Part shown: piece after piece, positions 27,531-36,412 of the stretch
Position numbering within the stretch: position 1 is the stretch's first letter
Layout: each line of letters starts with the position of its first letter
NCBI GenBank assembly: GCA_002490835.1
Contig: DKUU01000018.1
Span: 272,648 to 336,647, forward strand
DNA length: 64,000 nucleotides
Source of the DNA: Lachnospiraceae bacterium UBA7196
GTDB lineage: Bacteria; Bacillota; Clostridia; Lachnospirales; Lachnospiraceae
Direction of reading: 5' to 3'
Position numbers and translations under genes: made by a program
Notes under the pieces: generated by a model
What the model saw: the letters and a program-made list of their open reading frames with translations, nothing else
Database searches by the model: none
Told to the model about the DNA's origin: nothing

Positions 27531-28546
27531 TGAATAAATTGATCAATATCATGTCAGATGACATGAATATACATCCTTATACCAATGAACCGGCTGAATA
27601 CTTTGGGTATAGGGTCATCTATTCAGCTCTCGGTTTGTGGTGCCTTACATCAGCACTCAGTGAAAAAGAAGGTAAGAGAGGGATTAGTAAGAATGCACAA
27701 AGCATCTTGCTGCATGACCTGTCTAAAAAATATGTTGAACTATGTCCAATGGCAAAACGTTTTATTTTTGCTTCAAGAAATATCGATATTGCAGTATTTA
27801 TTCGGAATATCTATGAACAGACAGGATATCTGCTGACACTTGATAATAATTACAATGTTTTGAATAATAGTGGCGAAACCATAAAAGTTTCTGAAACAGA
27901 TTATCTGTATTTTGGATTGCCAGCAACATATTATATTGTAAATGGGCTTGGAATTCACTGCAGGAATAGTAGACATGAAGTAAAACTAAATGATTTTCTC
28001 ATACGTGACAGTTTGCCACCGGAAGAATACATAAAAGTAAAATATGACGAGTGTGACTTTAATGAACGAGATATTGATGTGGCGGAACTGGAATTTTTCA
28101 ATCCGTTCTATTATGGAAATATATCCAATTCATGGCATGGGCACATGAAATCCAATATGACGATGGCACGGAAAAGTAAGACGGGGCCATATTATAAAAC
28201 TATTAGAAAAGAAGACGGTACGCTTCTTTTTGCTGATGATAGCAGTGAGGATGAGCTTGATGCCTTAACGGGAGCGGAATTCCGACGGTTATATATTGCT
28301 CTTAGGTATCACTACGATAATCCGATGCAGCTACTCATATGTCCGATAGATGAGGCATACTCCTATATTCGTATCCTTGGACAATTGCCAAATAGGGAAT
28401 ACTTTTATCTGCTTATGAATGCATGGCCAAGATATGGATTTTCCGATCGAAATCATTTTATCATACGAAACGAATTGACAGTACAGACTGCAGAAGTTCT
28501 TAGAACAATAGGTTTTACTGCAAGAAAAGGTGAATTTTATGGATAG
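27530..28546 (+). CDS. Unrecognised protein of the island operon
   Basis: The 338-residue product has no family I recognise. It contains a HxN-rich aromatic region (NPFYYGNISNSWHGHMKS) and is followed by an acidic segment; no membrane helix is visible. GTG 27530 overlaps the upstream stop (TAGTG) and has GAGGTGG 8 bases before it; ATG 27563 is an alternative. The same frame stays open and protein-like further upstream (TLFEEKYFDEVVW, just before GTG 27530), so it may once have been continuous with the preceding gene. Its end overlaps the helicase start by 8 bases, showing tight coupling. Confidence 0.6.
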   Translation: MNKLINIMSDDMNIHPYTNEPAEYFGYRVIYSALGLWCLTSALSEKEGKRGISKNAQSILLHDLSKKYVELCPMAKRFIFASRNIDIAVFIRNIYEQTGYLLTLDNNYNVLNNSGETIKVSETDYLYFGLPATYYIVNGLGIHCRNSRHEVKLNDFLIRDSLPPEEYIKVKYDECDFNERDIDVAELEFFNPFYYGNISNSWHGHMKSNMTMARKSKTGPYYKTIRKEDGTLLFADDSSEDELDALTGAEFRRLYIALRYHYDNPMQLLICPIDEAYSYIRILGQLPNREYFYLLMNAWPRYGFSDRNHFIIRNELTVQTAEVLRTIGFTARKGEFYG

Positions 28547-31500
28547 ATATACGAACGGAGTACAGCAGTACTATCAGACAATAAGGAATCGGCTGGTAAA
28601 TTATATCAAATCAGATTATCTCGCTAACAGCGAAACATTGCTTTTGTATGTAGACGAGCTTCTCGGAGAGATGTGTTCGGATGATATTAATATCGCAAGG
28701 GAACCGTACATTGAGACATCTTCTTCCTATCGTAAGGTAAATGACGGTATTCGGTTGGCTGACATTGAGAATAATGTTAAGGAAGTCCTTTTAAAGCTTG
28801 TCGATGCAGATCTTGGTATTTATTCCACCCCTTTTACTCATCAGGTAAAAGCTCTTACAAGTGCGTTGAAGGGGAAAGATCTGTTTGTATCTACTGGTAC
28901 AGGATCCGGTAAGACAGAGTGTTTTCTTTGGCCGATTATCGCGCGTGCTATCGAAGAATCTCTTAACAGACCGAAAGATTTTAAAATGCCAGCGGTAAGA
29001 ACTCTTATTATTTATCCTATGAATGCACTCGTATCTGACCAGCTTGCCAGATTTCGAAAGATTATGGGCGCTAAAGAGTTCATGGATATCTTTACATCTT
29101 GCTCGGGGGCAGGACGTATCCCACATTTTGGCATGTATACCGGAAGAACTCCCTATTCCGGAGAGTCAAAAAAACAGAGCAATATTAATCTTGCAGAGAC
29201 ATACCGTGAACAATATCTTGTGGATGAGTATGCTACAGAAGAAGAACAAAAAGAACAGTTGAAAAAAATAAATGGATTCAAGAGTATCAATAAATATCCT
29301 GCAAGATATGGCGGAGAAGAAGGTCTGAAGGATTTTATTAATAATCTCGAAAACGACATTCATAAGCCGAGTCCTTATGATGCAGAATATATCACCAGAT
29401 TTGAAATCCAGAAGAACACTCCGGACATACTGATTACTAACTATTCTATGTTGGAGTATATGCTCATGCGTCAGATGGAGGCAGGTATATGGAATGATAC
29501 GAAAGAATGGTTGAACAAATCAGAGGAAAACAGACTTCTCATTGTTCTTGATGAAGCACATATGTACAGAGGCTCCTCAGGCGGAGAAATCGCGCTCCTT
29601 CTTGACAGGCTTTTTTCGCGTCTCGATATTTCTCTTGAGAAAGTACAGTTTATTCTTACGACCGCAAGTATGCCAGTAGAAGACGAAGAGGCCATATCCG
29701 ATTTCTTTAACGGTCTCACCGGAAAGAAATATTCCGAATGTGTTCCTCTTTTTGGTGATAAAGAAATTGTTCATAATGATTTTAAAGTGATGACGGATGC
29801 TGCGGCTCTTGCCTCCATAGGAACCAGTCAGGTGACAAAAGCCGAGATTAGTACAAGAATTTGCGCTTTTGCTAAAAATGTGTTTCAGATCGAGTTGCCT
29901 TCGGATATTTCCGCTTCAGATGCACAAGGATGGCTGTTTGAAAATCTCTGGGATTATCAGGCATTTGTGAAGCTTCATGAACTGTGTAGAGACGGTGCAA
30001 AATCCTATACAGAACTAAAAGCGAAGATATTTGGAAGCAGTGAGTATGCAGGGAATGCCCTTGACGCACTTCTTGCTGTTGTTTCTCTTGCAAAAAAGAA
30101 TGGTGAGATTCTTTTCCCCGTAAGATTACATATGTTTGTCCGCGGAATCCAAGGATTATACGCCTGTTCCAATCCGAAGTGTACCTGTGGAGCGAAATAC
30201 TCTGATGAAGAAAAACTTCCTCTTGGTAAGGTGATTTCTATCCCACGTGAAAAATGTGGATGTGGTGGCAGGATATATGAGCTTGTAAATCATATCAAAT
30301 GTGGAGCACTATATTTTAAGGTATATGTTCAGAAGATATCCGGAACAGGATATTGGTATGTGTTTCCGAATAAAGGGCTGAGCGGTGGAGCAAACGACCT
30401 GACAGAAATGCTTCTTTATATTTGTCCGGATGGCTATGTTCTGGAAAGTAAAGATAAAGCAGGGTATCTCGATCCTGTGACAGGAAAACTATATCTTGAT
30501 TACCAGAATGACAATGGACTGCTTAAGGTTATCTATCCGGAATACGATGAAAAACACAATCGTTTTATGTTTAATAAATGCCCGAAATGTAAAAAGAACA
30601 TGCCGTTAAAAAAGCCTACGAATCTGGAAACGAAGGGCAATATTCCTTTTTATAACCTGACAAAAGCACAGTTTGAGCTTCAGCCAGCAAGATCTAAACT
30701 CATTAACGAAGGCAAGAAGGTGCTTCTGTTCTCAGACTCCAGACAGAATGCAGCAAAGCTTGCGTTGGACCTATCCAAATCATCCGATACGGATGGATTT
30801 TGTCAGGCAGTTATGTTGGCAGCTAAGAAACTGTCGGAAGACGGAAAAGAACATTCCCTGAAAGAACTCTATAATGTGTTTCTTGTGGTCTGTGTGGAGC
30901 AGAGATTGGAATTCTTTTCTGGCGACAGCGCGGATATCTTCCATGACCATCTTGAGAAGATATGTAAAAACCTTAAAAGACATAAGGACATTTCAAAGGT
31001 GAATTTTGAACCGTTGCCATATGGCTATTACGAGCAGCTGTTAAATTTTTTTACAGAAAGTCCGCGTTCCTTCAAGGATATTGGTCTTGGTTTTCTTGGG
31101 CCTATGGACGGAGTTCTGGAAGACTGTGTTTATGAGCTTGAGGATGATTATAACATTATAATCAATGAAAAAATGCTCCGTTCTATTTTAGTCCTGCTTT
31201 TCTGGGACGTCATGGATGGAAGTGCGGCTCTTGGTAATTCTATTGATGATGAGGTCAGAAGAAACCTGCCAGGACGAAGTAAGAACCAATTTTTTGGCCT
31301 TAGTGGAGATTTTTCTGATTCCATTGATAAGGAGTTCATTCGGATTGTAAAAGATATGACTGAACTTAATGATAGAAAAATGGGAGAGTTTTTGAATTGT
31401 ATAAAGAGCAAGTTTTTTGGGCCGGGAACAAACCTTCGGTATTACCTTAAATTTGATGTGGTAAAGATAGTCATTGCGGATAAGGATTTCAACTGGTATC

Positions 31501-33719
31501 GGTGTGAGAGGTGCGGAAAAATTTCTCCATATAAGCTCGGTAATTACTGTGGTTCCTGCTTTAAATCTGAAAACTTGCATATTATTACCAATGTGGAACT
31601 CTCCAGATTTGATTTTTGGAGAAAGCCTGTGCTTGCTGCTATCGATGGAGAAGAGAAAATTCACACTATTGATACAGAGGAACATACCGCACAGCTTTCC
31701 CACAAGGAAACAACGAGCGACATTTTAAGCAGAACCGAGGATTATGAGATTCGTTTTCAGGATATTGATGTCGGTGAGTTTGGGGAGAATTCTATCGATG
31801 TATTAAGCTGTACCACTACCATGGAGGTTGGTATTGATATTGGTTCCTTGACAGCAGTAGGATTAAGAAACATCCCTCCTATGCGTGAGAACTACCAACA
31901 AAGAGCAGGTCGTGCTGGGCGAAAGAGTTCCGGGATTTCCACCATTGTTACGTATTCTTCTGGAGGCGTTCACGACAGCCACTACTTTATGCATCCGGAT
32001 GAGATGATATCCGGAGAGCCTAGGAAGCCGTGGATTGACAGGGATAATCTGAAGATTAAACAGCGTCATTATAATATGAAAGCGTTAAACAGTTTTATGT
32101 CAATGGAGCCAATGTGTAGCAAGTTTGACAGTATTCTTGAAGTCGGGATTGTAACATTCTGTGAGAAGTATGCCGATGCCTTTATTGAACATGCATATTC
32201 TCTTGGTTTTTCGACAGACAGCACGGTCGAGATATTCTGTAAAATAAGAGATATGGTGCTTTCAGAAGACAAAAGAAATGAGTATTTCAATGGAGACAAA
32301 GAAACTCCTGCGTTTGATGTATTTTATTCAGAGGGATATATTCCTTCTTATTCCTTTCCAAAGAATGTTGTGAAATTTTGTGTGGAAAAGGATATCGAAC
32401 ATGGGCGGAGAGCTCCTAAGGATATTAAGTATGCTCCTGAAAGAGACATAGCTATTGCCATTAGTGAATATGCCCCGGGGCGTTTTATTACTATTGATAA
32501 AAAGATATATAGAAGCGGCGGATTGTATTCAAATCCGAGACCAAAGGGATATGAGAATAATCAGGCGGAATACTACTTCACGAGTAAGGATTATAGGAAA
32601 GACATTATTGTCTGCACGGAATGTAATTGGTTTGGTGATGAGATGGAAGAATATACAGTATGTCCTTATTGCCATGCGCCGGTAGAACCGCATTCGATGA
32701 TTAAGCCGTGGGGGTTCGCTCCGGTTAAGGGAGAGCCGGTTAAGTATGAAGATGAGGAAGAAGAAAAGACATATGCAGAAGCACCATATTATTCCTATGT
32801 TCCGAAAGATACGGAAATGCAGAGTTATAAACACAGCCATATCCGCTTTGCGAATCTTCAGAACCACAAGGTTCTGACCGTCAATATGGGAAAGAGGAAA
32901 AAAGGATTTAATATTTGTACCAAATGTGGTGGAGCAGAAGTGGCTGAACCGCTTCAGACAGGCGATTTCCGAATCTTCAAGCCATATCGTGACCGCTATC
33001 AATGCGGCCATGAAAGAATTGAAGCAAATATTTATCTTGGTTATGAATTTTTGACAGATATGTTTATGTTAGATATCAGATATGATAATCAGAAGTTGGT
33101 ATCAAACTATGACAATGAGGAAAAGAGAATTCTCCGCTCTGCGGCAACAACTTTGCATGAGGCAATTAAGAAAGCAGTGTCTCTTTCACTGGACATTGAT
33201 TATAATGAAATTAATGGCGGATGGAGAACGCGTCTTGAGGAAAACGGTGAAGTACATATTGAGATGTTCTTTTATGACAATCTGACCAGTGGTGCCGGTT
33301 ATTCTTCCCTTATTGGGGAAGACGGAGTGTTTGATGATGTTTTTTCTAGAACGAAAGAGATTCTTACGGGCTGCACCTGTTCGAGGTCATGTAGAAACTG
33401 CCTTGATAATTTTTACAACCAGAGAAATCACGATATCTTTGACAGAATGTTGGCTGCACAGCTCCTTGAATATGCTTTGTATGGGAAATATCCGGAAGAT
33501 TATTCAGAAAAAGAGCAGGAAATTTTTCTGGTACCTCTGAGGAAACTGATTAGAGAGTCAAAAGGTATATCTGAAAAAGAAAATATTGTTTTTGAAGTTA
33601 TTCCGTCATTGAGAAAGCGGGAAAGAAATGAAAAAGGTAAGCTGTATCTAAATCCATATAATTTATCAGACTGGCTTCCCAATACATTTAGGGAGTATTT
33701 GGAAAAAGTCAATGAATAA
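28539..33719 (+). CDS. Giant DEAH-box helicase with zinc ribbons and DUF1998-type C terminus
   Basis: This 1726-residue SF2 enzyme has Walker A STGTGSGKTE (Lys125), motif Ia region LIIYPMNALVSDQL, DEAH at 338-341, FSDSRQNAAKLALDL at the start of RecA2, and motif VI QQRAGRAGR near 1120. Several CxxC ribbons are interspersed (around residues 540, 680, 985, 1370 and 1460). The end carries the CTCSRSCRNCLDNFYNQ cluster followed by FDRMLAAQLLEYAL typical of DUF1998 helicases. Size and layout resemble DruE of Druantia and, more distantly, DISARM DrmA/DrmB and MrfA. ATG 28539 has AAAAGG 6 bases upstream. It overlaps both neighbours by 8 bases. A phage-defence DNA translocase or helicase is the likely role. 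Confidence 0.85.
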   Translation: MDRYTNGVQQYYQTIRNRLVNYIKSDYLANSETLLLYVDELLGEMCSDDINIAREPYIETSSSYRKVNDGIRLADIENNVKEVLLKLVDADLGIYSTPFTHQVKALTSALKGKDLFVSTGTGSGKTECFLWPIIARAIEESLNRPKDFKMPAVRTLIIYPMNALVSDQLARFRKIMGAKEFMDIFTSCSGAGRIPHFGMYTGRTPYSGESKKQSNINLAETYREQYLVDEYATEEEQKEQLKKINGFKSINKYPARYGGEEGLKDFINNLENDIHKPSPYDAEYITRFEIQKNTPDILITNYSMLEYMLMRQMEAGIWNDTKEWLNKSEENRLLIVLDEAHMYRGSSGGEIALLLDRLFSRLDISLEKVQFILTTASMPVEDEEAISDFFNGLTGKKYSECVPLFGDKEIVHNDFKVMTDAAALASIGTSQVTKAEISTRICAFAKNVFQIELPSDISASDAQGWLFENLWDYQAFVKLHELCRDGAKSYTELKAKIFGSSEYAGNALDALLAVVSLAKKNGEILFPVRLHMFVRGIQGLYACSNPKCTCGAKYSDEEKLPLGKVISIPREKCGCGGRIYELVNHIKCGALYFKVYVQKISGTGYWYVFPNKGLSGGANDLTEMLLYICPDGYVLESKDKAGYLDPVTGKLYLDYQNDNGLLKVIYPEYDEKHNRFMFNKCPKCKKNMPLKKPTNLETKGNIPFYNLTKAQFELQPARSKLINEGKKVLLFSDSRQNAAKLALDLSKSSDTDGFCQAVMLAAKKLSEDGKEHSLKELYNVFLVVCVEQRLEFFSGDSADIFHDHLEKICKNLKRHKDISKVNFEPLPYGYYEQLLNFFTESPRSFKDIGLGFLGPMDGVLEDCVYELEDDYNIIINEKMLRSILVLLFWDVMDGSAALGNSIDDEVRRNLPGRSKNQFFGLSGDFSDSIDKEFIRIVKDMTELNDRKMGEFLNCIKSKFFGPGTNLRYYLKFDVVKIVIADKDFNWYRCERCGKISPYKLGNYCGSCFKSENLHIITNVELSRFDFWRKPVLAAIDGEEKIHTIDTEEHTAQLSHKETTSDILSRTEDYEIRFQDIDVGEFGENSIDVLSCTTTMEVGIDIGSLTAVGLRNIPPMRENYQQRAGRAGRKSSGISTIVTYSSGGVHDSHYFMHPDEMISGEPRKPWIDRDNLKIKQRHYNMKALNSFMSMEPMCSKFDSILEVGIVTFCEKYADAFIEHAYSLGFSTDSTVEIFCKIRDMVLSEDKRNEYFNGDKETPAFDVFYSEGYIPSYSFPKNVVKFCVEKDIEHGRRAPKDIKYAPERDIAIAISEYAPGRFITIDKKIYRSGGLYSNPRPKGYENNQAEYYFTSKDYRKDIIVCTECNWFGDEMEEYTVCPYCHAPVEPHSMIKPWGFAPVKGEPVKYEDEEEEKTYAEAPYYSYVPKDTEMQSYKHSHIRFANLQNHKVLTVNMGKRKKGFNICTKCGGAEVAEPLQTGDFRIFKPYRDRYQCGHERIEANIYLGYEFLTDMFMLDIRYDNQKLVSNYDNEEKRILRSAATTLHEAIKKAVSLSLDIDYNEINGGWRTRLEENGEVHIEMFFYDNLTSGAGYSSLIGEDGVFDDVFSRTKEILTGCTCSRSCRNCLDNFYNQRNHDIFDRMLAAQLLEYALYGKYPEDYSEKEQEIFLVPLRKLIRESKGISEKENIVFEVIPSLRKRERNEKGKLYLNPYNLSDWLPNTFREYLEKVNE

Positions 33720-34619
33720 ATCGGATGTGAATATATATCCTACTCTCCATTAAGATATCCTGAAGGAAAAAGTAACTTGGTTGAATTTTTGAAGTACATG
33801 ATTGACTAACTTGGACATGGTGGAGGCATATATATCGAGCCTTTTGCTGGCGGGGCAGGTGTTGCGATTGAACTCCTCCTTCAGGGGGGTGTCAGCAGGA
33901 TAGTTATCAATGACTATGATAAAGGAATTTGGTCTTTTTGGAAAGCTGTCCTTACTGAGACTGATCGATTTATAGCGGAGCTTGCAGTTGTTCCACTTAC
34001 TATGGAAGAATGGAACCGACAGCGCAAGATCTGCCTCACACGAAATGATAAATACAGCTTTGAGCTTGGTTTTGCAACATTTTATATGAATCGTACGAAT
34101 CGTTCTGGCATTATTAAAGGCGGTGTGATTGGCGGTATGGATCAGTCTGGATCATGGAAAATGGATGCCCGTTTCAAGAGAGAAGAGTTAATCCGAAGGA
34201 TAGAGAGCATTGCTAAGAGAAAATCACATATAAAGCTGTATAACAAGGACATTAATAGCTTTATTACACGATATATTCCTCTGTATGAAGAAAATGCACT
34301 GGTTTATTTCGACCCTCCATATTTCAAAAAAGGAAAACAACTCTATATGAATTACTTCCAATTAGAAGATCATGTTCGGATTGAGAGAGCAATAAGAGAC
34401 TATGTAAAATGTGACTGGATCATTACTTATGATGATGCATCAGAAATAGAAAATATTTATAGGGGGTATTCGATGCGTTTGTATGATCTAAATTACAGTG
34501 TGTCATCTAAGTGCAAAGCCAGCGAACTTATGATATTCAAAGAAGGGATTAAAGTTCCATATGCCGAGGAACTTCAGAAACAAAGGATAAAAATTAACAT
34601 TCGATTTTGTGATACATAG
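33712..34619 (+). pseudogene. Disrupted D12-class adenine-specific DNA methyltransferase
   Basis: ATG 33712 overlaps the helicase stop and opens MNKSDVNIY, which hits a stop after 13 codons. A one- or two-base shift near 33738 restores YSPLRYPEGKSNLVEFLKY, which then meets TAA at 33807-33809. Beyond it the frame is intact to 34619 with motif I IEPFAGGAGVAIELL, motif IV YFDPPYFKKG and WIITYDDASE. The usual YPGGK motif reads YPEGK. These are Dam-like N6-adenine methylase signatures. Internal initiation at ATG 34002 would lose motif I, so the gene is almost certainly inactive. It once was the last gene of the island operon. Confidence 0.75.
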
Positions 34620-34951
34620 TTTTGAGTGATTGTTTTATGCACAATGCTGGAGTTAAGATGAAGTTAGTCAGCTCCATGTTCATAACGCCCAAATTTCTGA
34701 ACTATAAACTGGATATGCCTGGATAGACCATGGCCGTGGCATGACGAGTATCCCCAGAATAATAAGCTATTCGGTGATGGTTGTATCTGGAAATGCTGAA
34801 AAATCTTAGTCTTTGGAGATACTTTATTACACCCATTTTGTGCTTCAACTTGACAATAATGTACCACCAATTTTGCCCTAACTTAGCAATAATCAACCAT
34901 ACTCCCCACGAAGTTATGCGGTTTTCAGCGTTTTTTACTCAAAAAAGCGTT
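34620..34951. other. Non-coding tail of the island
   Basis: This AT-rich stretch between the methylase remnant and the right border holds no supported gene on either strand. Short open frames on both strands lack ribosome-binding sites and protein-like composition. A 13-base GATACTTTATTAC at 34818-34830 also occurs just inside the left border at 22318-22330, which may be chance. Confidence 0.5.
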
Positions 34952-34986
34952 AAAAAGTTTGTGACAATAACTTGCCATTAGCGGGT
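34952..34986 (+). repeat. Imperfect repeat next to the right island border
   Basis: This segment partners 23372-23407. It contains TTTGTGACAATAACTTGCC and runs directly into the right 56-bp repeat. It could be a recombinase arm or core site left by an earlier insertion. Confidence 0.45.
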
Positions 34987-35038
34987 TTTGGACGTCTCAG
35001 CATCAGCGGGACTTTTGAGACGCTGGCGAGGATTTAGG
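34983..35038 (+). repeat. Right copy of 56-bp island-flanking direct repeat (attR-like)
   Basis: This is a detached copy of the subtilase 3' end including the stop codon, differing from 22253-22308 at three positions. It has no gene attached and therefore marks the right end of the island. Confidence 0.8.
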
Positions 35039-35060
35039 CGATTACTTTCCCACACAAACC

Positions 35061-35089
35061 TTGCTGATTTTCCCTACTTGTGGTATCTT
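35061..35089 (+). promoter_or_regulatory. Sigma-A promoter for the BMP lipoprotein operon
   Basis: TTGCTG at 35061-35066 and TATCTT at 35084-35089 are separated by 17 bases, about 65 bases before the start codon and just outside the island border. Confidence 0.5.
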
Positions 35090-35153
35090 GAAAAGAGTGA
35101 ATACTTTATGGCAGCATGGACGGAAGCATAATTAAGGAAGTGCGGGAAGTAAA

Positions 35154-36395
35154 ATGAAACGGTATGAGACAATGAAAAATAGGATTGTAAGCCTTTTACT
35201 CATGGCGCTTTTTATGCTTGGCATCCTCACGGCCTGCAAAACACCTGCGAGCGAGACCGCTGCGCCCGGAATGGAGGCGGCGGGCGAACCTGCGGCAGAG
35301 GAAGCAGATAAGGAGCAGGGCGAAGATACGCAAAGCGCCGAAGCAAATTCATGGCGGGAGTCGGTAAAGAAGATGTTTGAAGATCCCTATGGGGATTATA
35401 AGGAGACGGGCGGGGAAATCGCCCTCCTGTTGGAGGGAGAGCTGGAAGACGGCGGCTACAATGAAGCCGTTTACAATGGCGTGCGCATGTACGCTTTGGG
35501 TGCGGGCGTTTCCTTTTCTTATTATCATGCGCAGGCAAATGATCCGGAGAACTGCCGCGGCGCGATCGAACGCGCGGCAAAGGAGAATGCGCGGCTTATT
35601 GTCTGTGCCGGTGATATTTTTGCCGAAGCGGTAGGCGCTCTTCAAGAGTCCTATCCGCAGATTTCTTTTTTACTGATAGACAGCGTACCGCGAAATGAGG
35701 AAGGGGAGGAGATATCCCTTGAAAAGAATGTGCATTGCATTGCTTTTCATGAGGAGCAGGCGGGTTATCTGGCCGGCTATATGGCGATCTGGGAAGGCTA
35801 TTGGAATCTTGGCTTTATAGGCGGCAGGCAGGAGCCGGCTGTTCTTCGCTACGGGTACGGCTATTTACAGGGGATTGATGCGGCGGCTAAGGATCTGTCT
35901 CTTACTGATGTGACGGTCAATTACTGGTACGCGGATTCTTATGAGGCGGATATGATGATACAGGAAAAGGCGGCTGGCTGGTATGGGAACGGTACGCAGG
36001 TCATCTTTGCCTGCGGCGGCAGTCTGTATGAGTCCGTGCTGGCGGCAGCGGAGGAAGCGGACGGGCTTTTGATTGGTGTGGATGTGGATCAGAGCCGTAT
36101 TTCTAAGTATTTTTTGACCAGTGCGGTAAAAAATATCGGGGCAGCCGTGACAGATGCGCTGGACGGTTTTTATGCGGCAGACGGCTGGCCGGAAGCGGAA
36201 GCCGGGCAGGTGCGCTATTACGGGGTGGAGGATGGCTGTGCGGCGATCCCTGTGGTGGATACGGAGTGGCGCTTCAAGGAGATACCTGTCACGCATTTTT
36301 TTGAGATTTATAAGCAGATGAAGAGAGGCGACAGGACAGTGTCGGATGCGATTGACGCGCCGCCTCAGGTGGCTGTGTCGGTGAACTTTGAATGA
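35154..36395 (+). CDS. BMP-family substrate-binding lipoprotein
   Basis: The 413-residue protein has a lipoprotein signal (hydrophobic stretch, then LTAC with Cys as the lipid-modified residue) and an acidic linker, followed by a periplasmic-binding-type fold of the BMP/PnrA family. Recognisable parts are GEIALLLEGELEDGGYNEA, LIVCAGDIFAEAV, AFHEEQAGYLAGYMA and LGFIGGRQEPAVLRYGYGYLQG. Relatives bind nucleosides for an ABC importer, but no permease or ATPase is nearby. ATG 35154 follows GGGAAG; ATG 35172 is possible. The stop overlaps the next frame, so it is co-transcribed with the DUF5722 lipoprotein. Confidence 0.85.
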   Translation: MKRYETMKNRIVSLLLMALFMLGILTACKTPASETAAPGMEAAGEPAAEEADKEQGEDTQSAEANSWRESVKKMFEDPYGDYKETGGEIALLLEGELEDGGYNEAVYNGVRMYALGAGVSFSYYHAQANDPENCRGAIERAAKENARLIVCAGDIFAEAVGALQESYPQISFLLIDSVPRNEEGEEISLEKNVHCIAFHEEQAGYLAGYMAIWEGYWNLGFIGGRQEPAVLRYGYGYLQGIDAAAKDLSLTDVTVNYWYADSYEADMMIQEKAAGWYGNGTQVIFACGGSLYESVLAAAEEADGLLIGVDVDQSRISKYFLTSAVKNIGAAVTDALDGFYAADGWPEAEAGQVRYYGVEDGCAAIPVVDTEWRFKEIPVTHFFEIYKQMKRGDRTVSDAIDAPPQVAVSVNFE

Positions 36396-36412
36396 TTGCG
36401 GGAGGGCTGGGA

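Larger units (their letters stand above)
22253..35038. mobile_element. Genomic island inserted at the 3' end of the subtilase gene
   Basis: About 12.7 kb of clearly AT-richer DNA lies between two copies of a 56-bp repeat of the subtilase 3' end. Its genes use A/T-ending codons far more than the flanking genes. It carries a KilA-N protein, a broken Rpn-type gene and a five-gene helicase/methylase operon. No integrase, transposase or relaxase is recognisable, so the island is either non-autonomous or has lost its recombinase. The three mismatches between the repeats suggest that the insertion is not recent or that the arriving element carried its own version of the gene end. Confidence 0.75.

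Noticed and set aside
34002..34619. Short methylase as a functional gene starting at ATG 34002
   Set aside because: It would lack the motif I SAM-binding loop and has no ribosome-binding site; the upstream frame clearly continues the family sequence.
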